Source of the DNA: an uncultured Mycoplasmatota bacterium
Lineage (GTDB): Bacteria > Bacillota_I > Bacilli_A > RF39 > UBA660
Direction: 5' to 3'
NCBI GenBank assembly: GCA_900544605.1
Contig: UQVP01000004.1
Location: 1 to 58,023 of the forward strand
Length of the DNA stretch: 58,023 nt
A model generated the notes under the pieces. The model did no database searches and was not told where the DNA came from. It saw only the letters and a list, made by a program, of their open reading frames with translations. Shown piece by piece: positions 16,972-25,845 of the stretch (position 1 is its first letter; each line of letters begins with the position of its first letter). Position numbers and translations under genes: made by a program.

Positions 16972-18608
16972 ATAACAATTAAAATCATAGGTTTACATTC
17001 TGTTTCATCATAGAAGTATTTTCCTACCTTATCTCTAACTTCCATTTTAATTTTATTAAAATCAACATAATGTGGCTTAATATTATTTTCGATAATATCA
17101 CGAGATATATTTTGCGCTTCTTTTATTAAGTCAATATTTTCTTTAACATAAATAAAACCACGAGTTAAAATCTCTGGACCTGCCAAGATTTGTTTAGTCA
17201 TTTTATCTAATGTAGCAGTTACAATAACAATACCATTATCACTTAAAAGTTCACGATCTTTTAATACCAATTCACCAATATCTCCTGGTGTTTTACCATC
17301 TATTAAGATATCATCAACTTTTACTTTTTCGCCAGTTTCTACTAATTTACCATCTATAAAAGTTGCTACTTCACCATTTAAATTTAGGATAATATCTTCT
17401 TTTTTCATACCTATTTGTTCAGCAACTTCTTTATTTGCGACTTGGTGGCGATACTCACCAATTACTGGAAAGTAATATTTTGGTTTCATTAAATCTAACA
17501 TCAACATCAAATCTTCACTAGATGCATGAAGTGATAAAAATTTCTTGGTTGGAATAGTTACAATGTTAACTCCTAAAGACGCTAAATCATCTAATACTTT
17601 AGTTGAACTTTTTTCCATTCCATCATAAACCGGAGAAGCAAAAATAATAGTATCTTCTTCGCTTATTTTGATAAATTTATCATAACCTCTAATAATACGT
17701 TTGATATTAGAATATGGTTTTTCTCTTTCATCAGAAATAATTATAACTACATTTTTATCATTAATTTCTTTTAAACTTGCTATTCGTGACTTATCAAAAT
17801 TGATATATCCGTTATCAATAGCTTTTATGATTAAAGCTTCTAACCTTTTACCCATAATGATAACTTTACGATTAGTTTTCATAACTTCTGTAAATAATTC
17901 TTGAATACGGTACAATTGAGCTTGAAATGTATTAAATAAAATTCTTGAATTATTATTTTTAAATAAAGTTTCACGAATTATACTTGAAGTACGATGATTT
18001 GGAGATGTAAAACCTTTTTTATCAGCATACATTGATTCACTTAATAAACAAAGTACACCTTGTTTTCCGACATAAGCAAGTTTTCCAACATCAGTTTTAT
18101 AAGCACCTTGCATACTTGGATCAAAAACAAAGTTACCTGTATAAAAAATAGCACCATCTTTAGTGTATAAGACATACCCTACTGCATCTGGTACAGCATG
18201 AGTCAAGCTAATTGGAAAAATGCTATTTTCTCCAAAGTTAATTTTTTTATGAGCTTTTATCTCAAATAAATTATCCGTACTAATATTATCTTCTTTCAAT
18301 TGTTCTTTTAATATTTCTAAAGTAAATGTTGTACCATATATTTTTAAATCAGGAATATCAAGTAATATGTCTGATATCGCACCTAATTGTTGGTCATGTC
18401 CGTGAGTTATAAACAATCCTTTAATACGATCTTTATTTTCTTTTAAATAATCATAATTAGGAATAATATAATCAACACCTAACATGTTATCATCAGCATA
18501 TTTAAGTCCTGCATCAAAAACAAAAATATCATCATTAACTTCTACAATATACATGTTTTTACCTATTTCATTTAATCCACCTAAACTAAATATTTTTATT
18601 TTACTCAT
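16959..18608 (-). CDS. RNase J-family protein with degraded metal site (RNase J2-like)
   Basis: 549 residues from the ATG at 18608 (AAAGGAG upstream), full RNase J length. Architecture is complete: metallo-beta-lactamase core (SLGGLNEIGKNMYIVEV, VFDAGLKY), beta-CASP insert (GKRLEALI), LHASSEDL and FPVIGEYRHQ motifs, and C-terminal domain. The metal-binding HxHxDH motif, however, reads H69-G-H-D-Q-Q74, so Asp and His are lost, and the later Asp ligand of the TGD motif is Asn159. RNase J2 proteins of Bacillota have similarly weakened sites and act with an active RNase J1. I infer a structural or regulatory partner, not an efficient nuclease. The promoter is 18643-18671. Confidence 0.88.
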   Translation of the reverse strand: MSKIKIFSLGGLNEIGKNMYIVEVNDDIFVFDAGLKYADDNMLGVDYIIPNYDYLKENKDRIKGLFITHGHDQQLGAISDILLDIPDLKIYGTTFTLEILKEQLKEDNISTDNLFEIKAHKKINFGENSIFPISLTHAVPDAVGYVLYTKDGAIFYTGNFVFDPSMQGAYKTDVGKLAYVGKQGVLCLLSESMYADKKGFTSPNHRTSSIIRETLFKNNNSRILFNTFQAQLYRIQELFTEVMKTNRKVIIMGKRLEALIIKAIDNGYINFDKSRIASLKEINDKNVVIIISDEREKPYSNIKRIIRGYDKFIKISEEDTIIFASPVYDGMEKSSTKVLDDLASLGVNIVTIPTKKFLSLHASSEDLMLMLDLMKPKYYFPVIGEYRHQVANKEVAEQIGMKKEDIILNLNGEVATFIDGKLVETGEKVKVDDILIDGKTPGDIGELVLKDRELLSDNGIVIVTATLDKMTKQILAGPEILTRGFIYVKENIDLIKEAQNISRDIIENNIKPHYVDFNKIKMEVRDKVGKYFYDETECKPMILIVIQEV

Positions 18609-18642
18609 AATTTCTCCTTTCATTTCGTTTTAAGACTTAAAC

Positions 18643-18671
18643 ATTATATCAAAAAAAAGATGAATTGTCAC
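18643..18671 (-). promoter_or_regulatory. sigma-A promoter of the RNase J-like gene, overlapping the suf terminator
   Basis: GTGACA, 17-bp spacer, TATAAT preceded by TGA (extended -10). The spacer is the T run of a hairpin (AAAAGGTG/CATCTTTT with one mismatch) that would end the suf transcript. Confidence 0.7.
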
Positions 18672-18779
18672 CTTTTTATAAATTTGTTATTTTAAATTAA
18701 ATGTATACTTTTTATTTTATGAGAAATATCTCACATACATACATTTTAACATATCTATTACGATTTGTAAATTACAGTA

Positions 18780-19976
18780 CTAGTATATAAGTTCATTTTT
18801 TATATTAGGGTTGCTAAGGGCTTCTACTAATTTGTCTATCTCTTCTTTTGTATTGTAAAAATAGAAACTTGCACGACATGTATTTTTAATTTTTAAATCA
18901 TTCTTTAAAATTTTAGCACAATGATTACCAGCTCTAACACAAATATTATATTTATTTAAATAAATGGCTAAGTCTTGAGCAAAAACATTTTTCAAATTAA
19001 ATGTTACAATACCACTTTTAGTATTTTCATTATAAATAATAATATCTTTTATATTTTTTAATTTAGATATCGCATAATCTTTTAATTCTTGTTCATATTT
19101 TTCAATATTTTCTATTCCTATGTTATCTAAATAATCAATAACATTACCAAAAGCAATAACATCAGCTATATTTGGAGTACCAGCTTCTAAAATACCTGGA
19201 ATTTCTTTATAAACACGAACGCCATCTTCATCAAATGAAGCATTCATACCACCTCCAAATATTATTGGATGAGTATTGTTTAAATATTCCTCTTTACCAT
19301 ACATGATGCCAAGACCTGTAGGACCACACATTTTATGAGCAGAAAAAGCTAAAAAATCACAATCTAAATCTTGAACATCAACTTTTAAATGAGGTACACT
19401 TTGAGCTCCATCAACTACAACTAATATTCCTTTAGAATGAGCATATTTAATTATTTCTTTTATATCTCTAACATCTCCCACAACGTTAGTAATTTGGGCA
19501 ATAGAAATTACTTTTGTTTTTTCAGTAATAGCTTTTTTTACATTTTCCAAAGTTACTGTATAATTATTGTCTAAATCTACATATTTAATAACTAAATTTT
19601 TTTCTTCTTTAAGTTCATACCAAGGGAGTAAATTTGATGCATGTTCAGCATGATTTAAAAGTACTTCATCACCTTCATGTAAATAATTTCTAAAATAGCC
19701 AAAAATTATTTTATTTAAAGAATCAGTAGCTCCACTTGTGAATATTATTTCACGAGCATATTTAGCATTAATAAATTTTCTAATTTTTTCTCTAGTTCCC
19801 TCATACATTTTATCTACTTTTAAACTAATGTCATAGTCACCTCTGTGAGCATTAGCACTATAATTCATATAATAATCATTTAGACCATCACATAATACTT
19901 TTGGCTTTAGTGTTGTTGCGCCATTGTCAAAATAAATTATATTTTTTTTAAGAATTGGAAAATCTTCCCTATTCAT
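18780..19976 (-). CDS. sufS: Cysteine desulfurase SufS
   Basis: 398 residues from the ATG at 19976, seven bases after GGAGG. Group II aminotransferase class V fold: NNGATT-type start (YFDNGATTLKP), SGATDSLN, the PLP lysine in AFSAHKMCGPTGLG, and the catalytic Cys in VRAGNHCAK near residue 359. It takes sulfur from cysteine for Fe-S assembly and passes it to SufU or SufE and then SufBCD. Last gene of sufC-sufD-sufS, four bases after sufD. The sufU and sufB genes usual in Bacillota are not downstream; 18661-18779 is noncoding. Confidence 0.93.
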   Translation of the reverse strand: MNREDFPILKKNIIYFDNGATTLKPKVLCDGLNDYYMNYSANAHRGDYDISLKVDKMYEGTREKIRKFINAKYAREIIFTSGATDSLNKIIFGYFRNYLHEGDEVLLNHAEHASNLLPWYELKEEKNLVIKYVDLDNNYTVTLENVKKAITEKTKVISIAQITNVVGDVRDIKEIIKYAHSKGILVVVDGAQSVPHLKVDVQDLDCDFLAFSAHKMCGPTGLGIMYGKEEYLNNTHPIIFGGGMNASFDEDGVRVYKEIPGILEAGTPNIADVIAFGNVIDYLDNIGIENIEKYEQELKDYAISKLKNIKDIIIYNENTKSGIVTFNLKNVFAQDLAIYLNKYNICVRAGNHCAKILKNDLKIKNTCRASFYFYNTKEEIDKLVEALSNPNIKNELIY

Positions 19977-19980
19977 AATT

Positions 19981-20775
19981 TCACCTCCAATACTTATCAA
20001 TTATCTTATTATATGTTTCTTTTTGATCTTCACTTAATTCACTTGTCAAAAATCCTCTAATTAATAACTTTGTTGCATCTATTTTGCTTATTCCTCTACT
20101 TTGTAAGTAAAATAATTCATCATCTTTAAAGGTTCCTATAAAAGCACTATGGTTAGCGATAACATCAAAGCAATCAATATACATATTAGGACTAATAACA
20201 CATTTATTGTTTGTTAAGTTAATTATTCTATTACTTTGGTTAACATAACACTTATCCATCTTTTCTGGAACAATACTAGAAACATTAAATGATAAACTAC
20301 CGTTATCTATATTAACGCCATGATTTATAATATCACTTTTAGTTAATCTACTATTATGATTTACAATCACATCATATTTTTGATTACCTTCACTAATTGT
20401 TTTTAAAACCCTTCTTACGCTAGCATTTATACCATCTAAAGAAAATATACTTTGTTCTTTTATTGAATTAACATTATTAATTTTTTTTATTATTAGTTTA
20501 CTATCTTGATTTAGTTTATATTTACTTCTAATTTTAGCTTTTTTACCATTCATAACTTCATATATATTAGAAAAAACGCCATTTAAAAGTTGAATGTTAA
20601 TTTCCATAGTTAATTCTTCTTTTATATCAATATCCAATTCTATATCAGTGTTTTCTTTAATTGTTAAATCTAAAGTATTAATACCATACTTATCATTAAT
20701 TTTAAAATTGTATTCAATCTTTTCATCAACACTTACTAATTTCAGTTCATTATTAACTATATTTATTTTATTCAT
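19981..20775 (-). CDS. sufD: Short SufB/SufD-family Fe-S scaffold protein
   Basis: 264 residues, far shorter than SufD or SufB (usually 400-470). The start at 20775 overlaps sufC by eight bases (ATGAATAA), so the two are coupled. The C-terminal hallmark is present: ANHSAFIGTFKDDELFYLQSRGISKIDATKLLIRGFL, corresponding to the beta-helix end and the SufC-binding helices. The N-terminal third of normal SufD is missing. With SufC it would form an Fe-S assembly or transfer complex. Whether it works as SufD, or as the only SufB/D protein, depends on genes outside the window. Confidence 0.82.
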   Translation of the reverse strand: MNKINIVNNELKLVSVDEKIEYNFKINDKYGINTLDLTIKENTDIELDIDIKEELTMEINIQLLNGVFSNIYEVMNGKKAKIRSKYKLNQDSKLIIKKINNVNSIKEQSIFSLDGINASVRRVLKTISEGNQKYDVIVNHNSRLTKSDIINHGVNIDNGSLSFNVSSIVPEKMDKCYVNQSNRIINLTNNKCVISPNMYIDCFDVIANHSAFIGTFKDDELFYLQSRGISKIDATKLLIRGFLTSELSEDQKETYNKIIDKYWR

Positions 20776-21553
20776 GAGTAGCAATTTCCTTAATTATACA
20801 AGTACTAGATATTGATTCTTTTTCTATTTTTTCATAACCATTTTCTTCAATATATTTAACAAGTTCATTGCCACCACTTTTAATAATTGAACCTTCTTTC
20901 ATAATATGAACATGTGTGGGTTTGATATAATCAAGTAATCTTTGATAATGGGTAATTACTAAAATTCCTGGTTTTGACTCATTATAATAATCCATTACAT
21001 TTTCTCCTACTATTTTTAAACTATCAACATCAAGTCCAGAGTCTATTTCGTCAAGTAAAACCATAGAAGGTTTTAACAAATACATTTGAAGAATTTCATT
21101 TTTCTTTCTTTCACCGCCTGAAAAGCCTTGATTAACACCACGATGAATCATATCTTTATTCATTTTTAATTTATCAACATATTTATCCATATCTTTGATA
21201 AAATCAAATAGTTTAAAACTATTTCCTTCTTTGGCATGTAAAGCGCTTCTCATAAAATCAGCATTACTAACACCTTCTATTTCCAAAGGCATTTGCAAAC
21301 CTAGAAAAATACCTAAACGAGCTCTTTCATCAGTTGTTAAATCATTTGATTTTTTATCATCAAAAAGAATTTCTCCTTCAGTTACCTTATAGTTTTTATC
21401 ACCCATTATTACTTTAGTAAGTGTTGATTTACCAGTTCCATTAGGTCCCATAATAGCATGTATTTCTCCACTCTTTATTTCTAAATTTAAATTTTTTAAT
21501 ATTTGCTTATGATTAACTTCCACACTTAAATTTTTAATAGTCAATGTATGCAT
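20768..21553 (-). CDS. sufC: Fe-S assembly ATPase SufC
   Basis: 261 residues. ABC ATPase with Walker A GPNGTGKST, Q-loop LGLQMP, signature SGGERKKNEILQM and Walker B MVLLDEIDSGLD; the SGGE..KNE signature is specific to SufC. Energises the SufBCD scaffold in the cytoplasm. First gene of the suf operon, divergent from the HIT gene. Confidence 0.96.
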   Translation of the reverse strand: MHTLTIKNLSVEVNHKQILKNLNLEIKSGEIHAIMGPNGTGKSTLTKVIMGDKNYKVTEGEILFDDKKSNDLTTDERARLGIFLGLQMPLEIEGVSNADFMRSALHAKEGNSFKLFDFIKDMDKYVDKLKMNKDMIHRGVNQGFSGGERKKNEILQMYLLKPSMVLLDEIDSGLDVDSLKIVGENVMDYYNESKPGILVITHYQRLLDYIKPTHVHIMKEGSIIKSGGNELVKYIEENGYEKIEKESISSTCIIKEIATHE

Positions 21554-21683
21554 AAAATCATCTCCATCATTTATTATACATTAATTTTTTACGATTTTGT
21601 ATATTTTTATTTATTTTATCTAATAATATAATGAATATTCGCAGTATTCACAAAAAAGAGTTTATCTCTTTTTCTTTTTTTGT

Positions 21684-21689
21684 TATAAT
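21684..21689 (+). promoter_or_regulatory. -10 box of the HIT gene
   Basis: TATAAT on the plus strand, 19 bases before the ATG, with only a weak TTTATC 17 bases upstream. The 155-base divergent gap also holds an 8-bp hairpin (AAAAAGAG/CTCTTTTT, near 21652-21673) of unknown use. Confidence 0.5.
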
Positions 21690-21708
21690 CAGAATAGGAG
21701 ATGATAAA

Positions 21709-22104
21709 ATGGATTGTTTATTTTGTAAAATTAGTGCCGGGGAAATACCGAGTTACAAAATATATGAAGATGATTATGTTTTTGCTTTTTTAGATATCAA
21801 CCCTGATTCTAATGGCCATACATTAATAATTCCCAAAAAACACTTTCAAGATTTAGATGATATTGATATTGATACTTTAAAATATATCAACAACGCTAGT
21901 AAAAAAGTCAAAAAGTTACTGGAAGAAAAACTTCATTGTGATGGTATGTCATTACTACAAAATAATGGTTGTGTTCAAGAAGTAAAACATTATCACATGC
22001 ATTTAAAACCATATTATAAAGATAATGTATCAATTAAACTAATTAAAAATGAAAAAGCAATTGATAATGTAGAAAATGTATATAAAAAATTAAAAGAGGA
22101 CTAA
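21709..22104 (+). CDS. HIT family protein (Hint-like nucleotide hydrolase)
   Basis: 131 residues. The ATG at 21709 follows AGGAGATGATAAA; an in-frame upstream ATG lacks an RBS and is rejected. CxxC pair at the start (DCLFCKIS), substrate motifs AFLDINPDSNGHTLIIPKKH, and the catalytic triad HYHMHLKP. Members hydrolyse AMP-linked substrates such as aminoacyl adenylates. One of only three protein genes on the plus strand. Its TAA stop and the TAG stop of the convergent gene both sit in the loop of the shared terminator. Confidence 0.93.
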   Translation: MDCLFCKISAGEIPSYKIYEDDYVFAFLDINPDSNGHTLIIPKKHFQDLDDIDIDTLKYINNASKKVKKLLEEKLHCDGMSLLQNNGCVQEVKHYHMHLKPYYKDNVSIKLIKNEKAIDNVENVYKKLKED

Positions 22105-22113
22105 TCCTCTTTT
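22092..22113. terminator. Bidirectional terminator with both stop codons in its loop
   Basis: 9-bp stem AAAAGAGGA/TCCTCTTTT with loop CTAA. Plus-strand TAA (HIT gene) and minus-strand TAG (22101-22103) overlap within that loop. Confidence 0.88.
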
Positions 22114-22931
22114 TTTGTGTTATTTAATTTTTTGACTAATCTTTTGGATAATTTATTTTCTGTTTCATCAACTATTTTTTTATAAAAATCTTCAGGAATA
22201 ATATTTTTGCTATAAAAATACAATTCTACAACAGTATTTACAAATTTAGGACTAATTTCACAGAAGCCCATAATAGCATTATCACTTAAAATTCTAATCA
22301 AAAGATGGTAAAAACGATTATTCAAAGCTTTTTCTTTACTATGCGCTAAACGATATTTATCCAATTTATAAAATTCGTGAATAATTTCTAACATCATGGT
22401 TTTATAATCTTTGGGAGTCTCCTCTTTAATAATCTCTAAATTAAATAAAATTTCATTTATCAACCTATCCCTATCTTGATAACCTCTTCTAGCAAATTCA
22501 CAATAATTTTTAACCACTTCTTCTAATTTACCATTTGCTTGATATCCAAGCACATCTATCATATATAATAAATTATTAGTTAAAATATTTTTTTCTGGGT
22601 TATAATGAATGAAGTGCATATAATTTTGTTTTTGCATCGTAGTATATTCACCAAAGTTATAATTTTCTGATAAAGCCTGTAATATATAATAATCATTACT
22701 TTTAAAAATTGTTAGTACCTCTTCTATGGAATTAGACTTTAGTGAATTTAAAAATATAATATCTTCTTCCATTATATGATTATTTCTTTTTCTAACACAT
22801 AAACCATTATAATAATCAAACATAAGCACTAATAATTTAATATTAGAACTTTTATCATTTAAATTTGCAGAATGATTATTAACCAAATCATTATATATTT
22901 CTTCTCTTATCTTTTTAGTTAATGTTTCCAT
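22101..22931 (-). CDS. Unknown helical protein convergent with the HIT gene
   Basis: 276 residues; family not recognised. No signal peptide or membrane span. All-helical by composition, with repeated hydrophobic/charged heptads and aromatic-rich helices (VVELYFYSKNIIPEDFYKKIV) and a Lys/Arg-rich C-terminus (KLSKRLVKKLNNTKKED). RBS is AAGGGGGG. Monocistronic, between HIT and pnp. It could be a lineage-specific regulatory or scaffold protein, but there is no motif to say so. Confidence 0.7.
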   Translation of the reverse strand: METLTKKIREEIYNDLVNNHSANLNDKSSNIKLLVLMFDYYNGLCVRKRNNHIMEEDIIFLNSLKSNSIEEVLTIFKSNDYYILQALSENYNFGEYTTMQKQNYMHFIHYNPEKNILTNNLLYMIDVLGYQANGKLEEVVKNYCEFARRGYQDRDRLINEILFNLEIIKEETPKDYKTMMLEIIHEFYKLDKYRLAHSKEKALNNRFYHLLIRILSDNAIMGFCEISPKFVNTVVELYFYSKNIIPEDFYKKIVDETENKLSKRLVKKLNNTKKED

Positions 22932-22974
22932 ATTATCCCCCCTTAAATGTGAATTATTTTATATCAAAAAATGA

Positions 22975-23004
22975 AAAAAGTAAAGTTTTATTCCTTTACT
23001 TTTT
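22975..23004 (-). terminator. Terminator of pnp
   Basis: 11-bp stem AAAAAGTAAAG/CTTTACTTTTT with an 8-base loop and T run on the minus strand. Confidence 0.88.
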
Positions 23005-23013
23005 ATTTTGTCA

Positions 23014-25146
23014 CTATTTTAAAGCTTCTTTGCGAGAAAGGTTTAATCTTCCTTTTTTATCATATCCTAATGACTTAACAATTATTTCATCTCCTACTTT
23101 AACAACATCACTAGGTTTTTCTACTCTTTCATTAGCGAGTTGTGAAACGTGTACTAAACCTTCACATCCAGGCCATAATTCTACAAAGCATCCAAAGTCT
23201 TCTACTTTTACTACTTTACCAGTGTAAACTTTACCGTCTTCAACTTCACGAACAATATCTTTAATCATTTGTGCGGTTCTTTCAATTATTTCTTTATCAG
23301 AGTGATAAATAACAACTCTACCATCATCTTCTAAATCAACTTTAACGGCATTCATATCTGTTACCGCACTTACATTAGAAGCTTCAAGAATAATCTTGGT
23401 AATTGTATCTCCACCTTTACCAATAACATCCTTAATCTTATTTGGATCAATTGTAAATGTTAAAGTTTTAGGAGCATACTTACTAACTTCTTTTCTTGGT
23501 TCTTTAATTTGAGCTTCTATAACATCAAGAATTTCCATACGAGCTACTTTTGCTTGCGCTAAAGCTTCTTTTAAGATTTGTTTAGTAATACCCTTAATTT
23601 TGATATCCATTTGTAAAGCACAAATACCATCTCTTGTACCTGCTACTTTAAAATCCATATCTCCCAAATGATCTTCCATACCTTGAATATCAGTAAGAAT
23701 AGTATAATCATCACCATCAGTAATTAATCCCATGGCTATACCAGCAACTGGGGCTTTAATAGGAACACCAGCAGCCATTAAACTCATACATCCAGCACAA
23801 ATTGTTGCTTGACTTGATGAACCATTACTTTCTAACACTTCTGATACTACACGTACAGTGTAAGGGAATTCTTCTTCACTAGGCATTACTTGAAGTAAAG
23901 CTCTTTCACCTAATGCTCCATGTCCAATTTCTCTTCTACCAGGGGCTCCATATCTTCCTGTTTCTCCTACTGAGAATGCTGGAAAGTTATAATGTAACAT
24001 AAATCTTTTTTCGGCTTCTAAAGAAAGACCGTCTAAGATTTGATGCTCACCTAAAGCTCCAAGGGTTGTAATTGCTAAAGCTTGTGTTTCTCCTCTTGTA
24101 AATAATGCAGAACCATGAGTACGTGGTAGAATATCAATATCTGTTGATAATGGTCTAATTTCTGTCATAGCTCGTCCATCTGCACGAGTATGTTCTTTAA
24201 CAACAATACATCTAAATATTTCATATTCTATTTCTTCAAGAACTAATTTAACTTTAGTTAATAATTCATTTAATTCTTTTTCTTTTATTTTGTCTTCATA
24301 TTCTAAGCGATATTTTTCTACTACTTCTTCTTTAGCACTATCTATAGCTGCATATTTCTCTAATTTTTCTTTAATACGCATTGCTTTATTTAATTTATCT
24401 TCAACTAGATCTCTAATTTCCTTCTTGAAATCAGAAGTTATTTCTAGTTTTTCATATTCCATGTCTTCTTTACCAATTTCGGCGATAATTTTTTCCTCGA
24501 ATGCAACTAATTCTTTAATAGCTTCATGACCAAACATTAATGCTTCTAACATTAAATCTTCTGAAACTTGTTTAGCTCCTGCTTCTACCATGTTAATAGC
24601 ATCTTTTGTCCCAGCAACAGTTAAATCAATATCAGATAATTCTAATTCAGCAGGAGTTGGGTTAATAATAAATTCTCCATTAACATGTCCTACCTTAACA
24701 CCAGCAATAGGTCCATCAAAAGGTATTTCACTAATTCCTACAGCTAGAGAAGATCCTAGCATTGCAGTTAATTCAGGTGAATTGTCAGTATCTACAGATA
24801 ATACTGTATTAACAATTTGTACTTCATTTTTAAAATCTTCTCTAAACATTGGACGCATAGGACGATCAATCATACGTGCTGCTAATGTTGCGGCATCAGT
24901 AGGTCTTCCTTCTCTTTTAATAAATCCACCAGGGATCTTACCAACTGAATATAATTTTTCTTGATAAATTACCATTAGTGGAAAAAAATCAGATAAAATA
25001 TTTGCTTCTTTTTTTACAACAGCTGTTGATAATACTACAGTATCACCATATCTAACTAAAACAGCACCATTTGCTTGTTTTGCCATTTCGCCATTTTCAA
25101 CAATTATTTTTCTTCCTCTAAAATCTAATTCAAATGTTTTTTTCAT
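23014..25146 (-). CDS. pnp: Polyribonucleotide nucleotidyltransferase (PNPase)
   Basis: 710 residues, full length. Two RNase PH cores: first with RPMRPMF and the LTAMLGSSLAVGIS block, second with FTRGETQALAITTLG, GRREIGHGALGERAL and the catalytic GDMDFKVAGTRDG. A KH domain (KIKDVIGKGGDTITKI, GxxG loop) follows near residue 570, then an S1 domain (GKVYTGKVVKVEDFGCFVEL). Degrades RNA from the 3' end using phosphate, as part of the RNA decay machinery with RNase J. Directly downstream of rpsO, the classic rpsO-pnp pair. Confidence 0.98.
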   Translation of the reverse strand: MKKTFELDFRGRKIIVENGEMAKQANGAVLVRYGDTVVLSTAVVKKEANILSDFFPLMVIYQEKLYSVGKIPGGFIKREGRPTDAATLAARMIDRPMRPMFREDFKNEVQIVNTVLSVDTDNSPELTAMLGSSLAVGISEIPFDGPIAGVKVGHVNGEFIINPTPAELELSDIDLTVAGTKDAINMVEAGAKQVSEDLMLEALMFGHEAIKELVAFEEKIIAEIGKEDMEYEKLEITSDFKKEIRDLVEDKLNKAMRIKEKLEKYAAIDSAKEEVVEKYRLEYEDKIKEKELNELLTKVKLVLEEIEYEIFRCIVVKEHTRADGRAMTEIRPLSTDIDILPRTHGSALFTRGETQALAITTLGALGEHQILDGLSLEAEKRFMLHYNFPAFSVGETGRYGAPGRREIGHGALGERALLQVMPSEEEFPYTVRVVSEVLESNGSSSQATICAGCMSLMAAGVPIKAPVAGIAMGLITDGDDYTILTDIQGMEDHLGDMDFKVAGTRDGICALQMDIKIKGITKQILKEALAQAKVARMEILDVIEAQIKEPRKEVSKYAPKTLTFTIDPNKIKDVIGKGGDTITKIILEASNVSAVTDMNAVKVDLEDDGRVVIYHSDKEIIERTAQMIKDIVREVEDGKVYTGKVVKVEDFGCFVELWPGCEGLVHVSQLANERVEKPSDVVKVGDEIIVKSLGYDKKGRLNLSRKEALK

Positions 25147-25178
25147 ATAAATACTCCTTCTATTTTATTAAAAATAAA

Positions 25179-25197
25179 GACACTTAAAATAAGTGCC
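25179..25197 (-). terminator. Hairpin between rpsO and pnp
   Basis: GACACTTA/TAAGTGCC stem (one mismatch) with a 3-base loop and T-rich tail on the minus strand. It may separate rpsO from pnp or act as an RNA-processing site. Confidence 0.65.
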
Positions 25198-25205
25198 TAC
25201 TATTA

Positions 25206-25475
25206 TTATTTTCTTAATCCTAATTTTTTAACGATTTCACGATATCTTGTTACATCATTTTTAATTAAGTAATTTAATAAACTTCTTCTTTGACCTACTT
25301 TTTTAAGTAATCCACGTCTAGAATGAAAGTCATGTTTGTGTTCTTTTAAATGTTCAGTTAAAGTTTTGATTTCTTCTGTTAAAATTGCAATTTGAACTTC
25401 ACAAGAACCAGTATCGTTAGCTGAAGTACCAAAATTTTTAACTATTTCAGCTTTCTTTTCTTTACTTAATGCCAT
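25206..25475 (-). CDS. rpsO: 30S ribosomal protein S15
   Basis: 89 residues, exact normal length. Contains FGTSANDTGSCEVQIAILTEEI and the 16S rRNA-binding HKHDFHSRRGLLKKVGQRRSLLNYL. Primary binder of the central 16S domain. It has a G+C-rich structured leader (25501-25544) and is followed by pnp. Confidence 0.98.
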   Translation of the reverse strand: MALSKEKKAEIVKNFGTSANDTGSCEVQIAILTEEIKTLTEHLKEHKHDFHSRRGLLKKVGQRRSLLNYLIKNDVTRYREIVKKLGLRK

Positions 25476-25500
25476 ATTATCTCTCCTTTACTTTTATTTG

Positions 25501-25544
25501 CTTATACTGAGAAAGGGACGGAGAATCCGCAATCCAAGAATAAG
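25501..25544 (-). promoter_or_regulatory. Possible S15 autoregulatory leader of rpsO
   Basis: On the minus strand CTTAT and ATAAG close a domain that holds GCGGA/TCCGT around a 3-base loop and a GGGAC/CTTTCTC side. It stands out as G/C-rich in an AT-rich gap of 111 bases ending at the rpsO RBS. S15 often represses its own mRNA, but leader structures differ between phyla, so this is only a candidate. Confidence 0.4.
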
Positions 25545-25586
25545 TACTACTAATAATATACACGAGAATCCATAAAGATGCAAGTG

Positions 25587-25823
25587 TTATTTTACTTTTT
25601 TAGTCTTTTTTTCTTCGACTTTTTTTAAAGAGTATAAATCTACAAATAAATCGCCATCTTCACCAAAAATTTTATATAAACATTTCTTGCCTTTTGTTAA
25701 ACTTTTAGCATCTAAATAATGATAGTCATCTATTTTTAACAAAAATACATTACTTTTCACTAACGGTGTTTCATCACCATCTTTTTTTCTTATATCACCA
25801 CGGTACAATAGCTCTTCAAACAT
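25587..25823 (-). CDS. Small unknown protein upstream of rpsO
   Basis: 78 residues; not recognised. Starts MFEELLYRGDIRKKDGDETPL after a GGAGG-type RBS (AAGGAGGAC). Beta-rich middle (FLLKIDDYHYLDAKSL) and a C-terminal Lys/Glu tail (KKVEEKKTKKVK). It lies 22 bases after truB and is probably cotranscribed with it. No hydrophobic segment. Possibly RNA- or ribosome-associated given its place and charge; that is a guess. Confidence 0.65.
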   Translation of the reverse strand: MFEELLYRGDIRKKDGDETPLVKSNVFLLKIDDYHYLDAKSLTKGKKCLYKIFGEDGDLFVDLYSLKKVEEKKTKKVK

Positions 25824-25845
25824 TTTAAGTCCTCCTTATTTTATA

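Noticed and set aside
21634..21651. 18-base match to 54121-54138 (start of sigG)
   Set aside because: One copy is coding and the other lies in a promoter gap; in AT-rich DNA of this size a chance match of this length is plausible.
21631..21708. Upstream in-frame ATG extension of the HIT gene
   Set aside because: It would cover the TATAAT box and RBS of the gene, has no ribosome site of its own, and adds residues unlike the family.
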